Both the position numbers and the translations under genes were made by a program. The notes below the pieces were generated by a model. That model was not told where the DNA came from. It did not search any database and saw nothing but the letters and a program-made list of their open reading frames with translations. From Muribaculaceae bacterium (GTDB taxonomy: Bacteria > Bacteroidota > Bacteroidia > Bacteroidales > Muribaculaceae): 24,342 bases of DNA. Shown in pieces: positions 22,877-24,342 of the stretch (within the stretch, counting starts at the first letter, position 1; the number at the start of each line of letters is the position of its first letter). The stretch is from assembly GCA_017962285.1 (NCBI GenBank), contig JAGCVR010000006.1, positions 1 through 24,342 of the forward strand, read 5' to 3'.

Positions 22877-24342
22877 ATGAACACGACAATTGAAGACAGA
22901 CGGACACAGACGGTGGTATCGCTGTTCCGTCGGTGCGTCAAGGAACATGCGGACAAAACCGCTGTCATATATAACGATAAACACTTCACCTATGCGCAGG
23001 TGGATGCCATCAGCGACCGGCTGGCAGCCCATATCGCCTCGCTGGGACTTGGCCGTGAGGATGTGGTGAGCATACTTATCCCGCGGTGTGAGTGGATGGC
23101 GATAGCCTCGCTCGGCGTGCTGAAGGCAGGATGCGCCTATCAGCCACTCGACCCCACTTACCCGAAAGAGCGCCTGAACTTCATGGTGAAAGATGCAGAC
23201 GCAAAGCTGCTGATTGCCGATGAGTCGCTGCGCGACCTCGTGGATGAATATCAGGGCAACGTGCTGTTGACGAGCAGCCTGGAGCAACTGCCACCGGCAG
23301 AAAAACTGCCAGAAGGACCGGAATCCGACAGTCGGTTTATTCTGCTCTACACCAGCGGTTCCACAGGGGTGCCGAAAGGGTGTATGCTGACGCACAGGAA
23401 TCTGGTAACGTTCTGCGACTGGTACCGGCGTTACTACGACCTTAATCCAGGCGACCATGTGGCAGCCTATGCCAGCTATGGCTTCGACGCCTGCATGATG
23501 GACCTGTACTCGGCGCTTACCACTGGCGCTACGGTTTATATAATCCCGGAAGAAATCCGTCTGGACCTGATTGCCCTGAACGATTATTTCGAAGCCAACC
23601 ACGTTACCCATGCCTTTATGACTACGCAGGTGGGATGCCAGTTTGCCGAGATGGACAACCACTCGCTGCGGCATCTTTCCGTGGGTGGTGAAAGTTTCAT
23701 TCCCGTGGAGCCACCCAAAAACTTCCAGTTGTATAATGTCTATGGACCTACAGAATGTACCATCTTCACTACCGCATATCCCGTCAGGCAGTTTGAAAAG
23801 AATGCCCCAATAGGCAAACCGCTCGATTCGTTCCGCCTCTATGTTGTGGACCAGGATGGGAAGCAAGTGGAGAACGGACAACAGGGCGAGCTGTGGATCA
23901 GCGGTCCGCAGGTGGCTCGCGGCTACCTGAACCGCCCGGATCAGAACGCCAAGGCATTTACACCGAACCCATTCTGCCAGGAACCCGACTATGACCGCGT
24001 TTACCACACCGGCGACATCGTGCGGTGGCTGCCCGACGGAAATCTGCAGTTCGTGGGTCGCCGCGACGGTCAGGTGAAGATTCGCGGATTCCGCATCGAG
24101 ATGCGAGAGGTGGAAGGCGTCATCAAACAGTTCCCCGGCATCAAGGACGTAACCGTTCAGGCTTTCGACGAAAATGACGGAGAAGGGTCGGGGGGCGGCA
24201 AGTTTATCGCTGCTTACATCGTGAGCGACGAACAGATAGACATTGAAGCGCTGAACAACTTCATTCTGGAGCGCAAACCACCCTACATGGTCCCGGCTGC
24301 GACAATGCAGATTGATGCCATTCCATTGAACCAGAACCAGAA
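22877..24342 (+). CDS. NRPS-type amino acid adenylation domain protein, runs off window
   Basis: 488 codons are visible and the frame is open at the right edge. This is an ANL-superfamily adenylation domain that activates an amino acid as aminoacyl-AMP, normally to load an adjacent carrier protein. Core motifs appear in order: FTYAQVDAISDRL (A1 region), LKAGCAYQPLDPTYP (A2), LYTSGSTGVPKGCMLTH (A3, about 155-172), YGFDACMMDLY (A4, about 200), NVYGPTECTI (A5, about 287), GELWISGPQVARGYLNRP (A6), YHTGDIVRWLPDGNLQFVGR (A7) and DGQVKIRGFRIEMREVE (A8). The window ends inside A10 (IPLNQNQ). No condensation domain precedes it, so it is either an initiation module or a stand-alone NRPS-like enzyme. 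The aspartate of FDA fits an alpha-amino acid substrate, which I cannot name. It diverges from pepD-hdc. Confidence 0.9.
   Translation, partial: MNTTIEDRRTQTVVSLFRRCVKEHADKTAVIYNDKHFTYAQVDAISDRLAAHIASLGLGREDVVSILIPRCEWMAIASLGVLKAGCAYQPLDPTYPKERLNFMVKDADAKLLIADESLRDLVDEYQGNVLLTSSLEQLPPAEKLPEGPESDSRFILLYTSGSTGVPKGCMLTHRNLVTFCDWYRRYYDLNPGDHVAAYASYGFDACMMDLYSALTTGATVYIIPEEIRLDLIALNDYFEANHVTHAFMTTQVGCQFAEMDNHSLRHLSVGGESFIPVEPPKNFQLYNVYGPTECTIFTTAYPVRQFEKNAPIGKPLDSFRLYVVDQDGKQVENGQQGELWISGPQVARGYLNRPDQNAKAFTPNPFCQEPDYDRVYHTGDIVRWLPDGNLQFVGRRDGQVKIRGFRIEMREVEGVIKQFPGIKDVTVQAFDENDGEGSGGGKFIAAYIVSDEQIDIEALNNFILERKPPYMVPAATMQIDAIPLNQNQ

Noticed and set aside
22862..24007. 381-codon minus-strand frame opposite the NRPS-type gene
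   Set aside because: The opposite strand carries every adenylation-domain motif in order, so this frame is a shadow.
1..24342. CRISPR arrays, rRNA genes, riboswitches, toxin-antitoxin or restriction genes
   Set aside because: No regularly spaced repeats, rRNA segments, recognisable riboswitch aptamers or such gene pairs were found on reading.

Overview
This window looks like a chromosomal segment of a Bacteroidales bacterium (Bacteroidota, of the Prevotellaceae/Muribaculaceae/Bacteroidaceae kind). Three things point there. Most gene fronts carry the Bacteroidota -33/-7 promoter pattern (TTTG or TTG, about 20 nt, TAnnTTTG) instead of -35/-10 boxes. Starts lack Shine-Dalgarno sequences. The gene set is typical of the group: long-form urocanase, fused FtcD/cyclodeaminase, an NfeD-SPFH pair, and a YbeY with IND in place of YDH. 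All identifications come from reading the sequence; no database search was run.

Left part (1-4.6 kb). A minus-strand housekeeping run, ybeY-mnmG-apt (apt is cut by the window edge), has a perfect 16-bp parS-type palindrome in the 32-bp mnmG/apt gap, which suggests proximity to the replication origin. Divergent from it is a plus-strand nfeD-like/SPFH (qmcA-like) membrane operon, preceded by a Bacteroidota promoter and, further upstream, a textbook sigma-54 -24/-12 element.

Histidine cassette (4.7-12.2 kb, plus strand). folD, ftcD-fchA fusion, hutU, hutH and hutI form a complete tetrahydrofolate-dependent route from histidine to glutamate, with FolD taking over the methenyl-THF produced. The cassette lies between the intact SPFH gene and a decayed copy of that gene's 3' part and downstream hairpin (12239-12410). 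It is therefore bracketed by direct repeats, as expected after integration or duplication at the SPFH locus.

Middle (12.4-19.6 kb, minus strand). A membrane-anchored CbxX/SpoVK-type AAA+ ATPase is followed by tRNA-Tyr(GTA) with its own promoter and terminator, then a class A acid phosphatase (PAP2). Beyond these, a polytopic DUF4153-like protein lies 12 bp upstream of a large DEAH-box SF2 helicase that carries two C-terminal membrane segments. This pair is the most plausible uncharacterised system here.

Right part (19.6-24.3 kb). A 169-bp stretch bounded by perfect 12-bp inverted repeats looks like a MITE or insertion-sequence remnant. It is followed (reading leftward genes) by a histidine-decarboxylase-family PLP enzyme with an N-terminal Sec signal peptide. 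Immediately upstream of that is pepD (aminoacyl-histidine dipeptidase family), which is interrupted by one in-frame TAA. Diverging from pepD, and running off the window, is a nonribosomal-peptide-synthetase-type adenylation domain. Histidine is the recurring theme of the window: dipeptide cleavage, decarboxylation and degradation.
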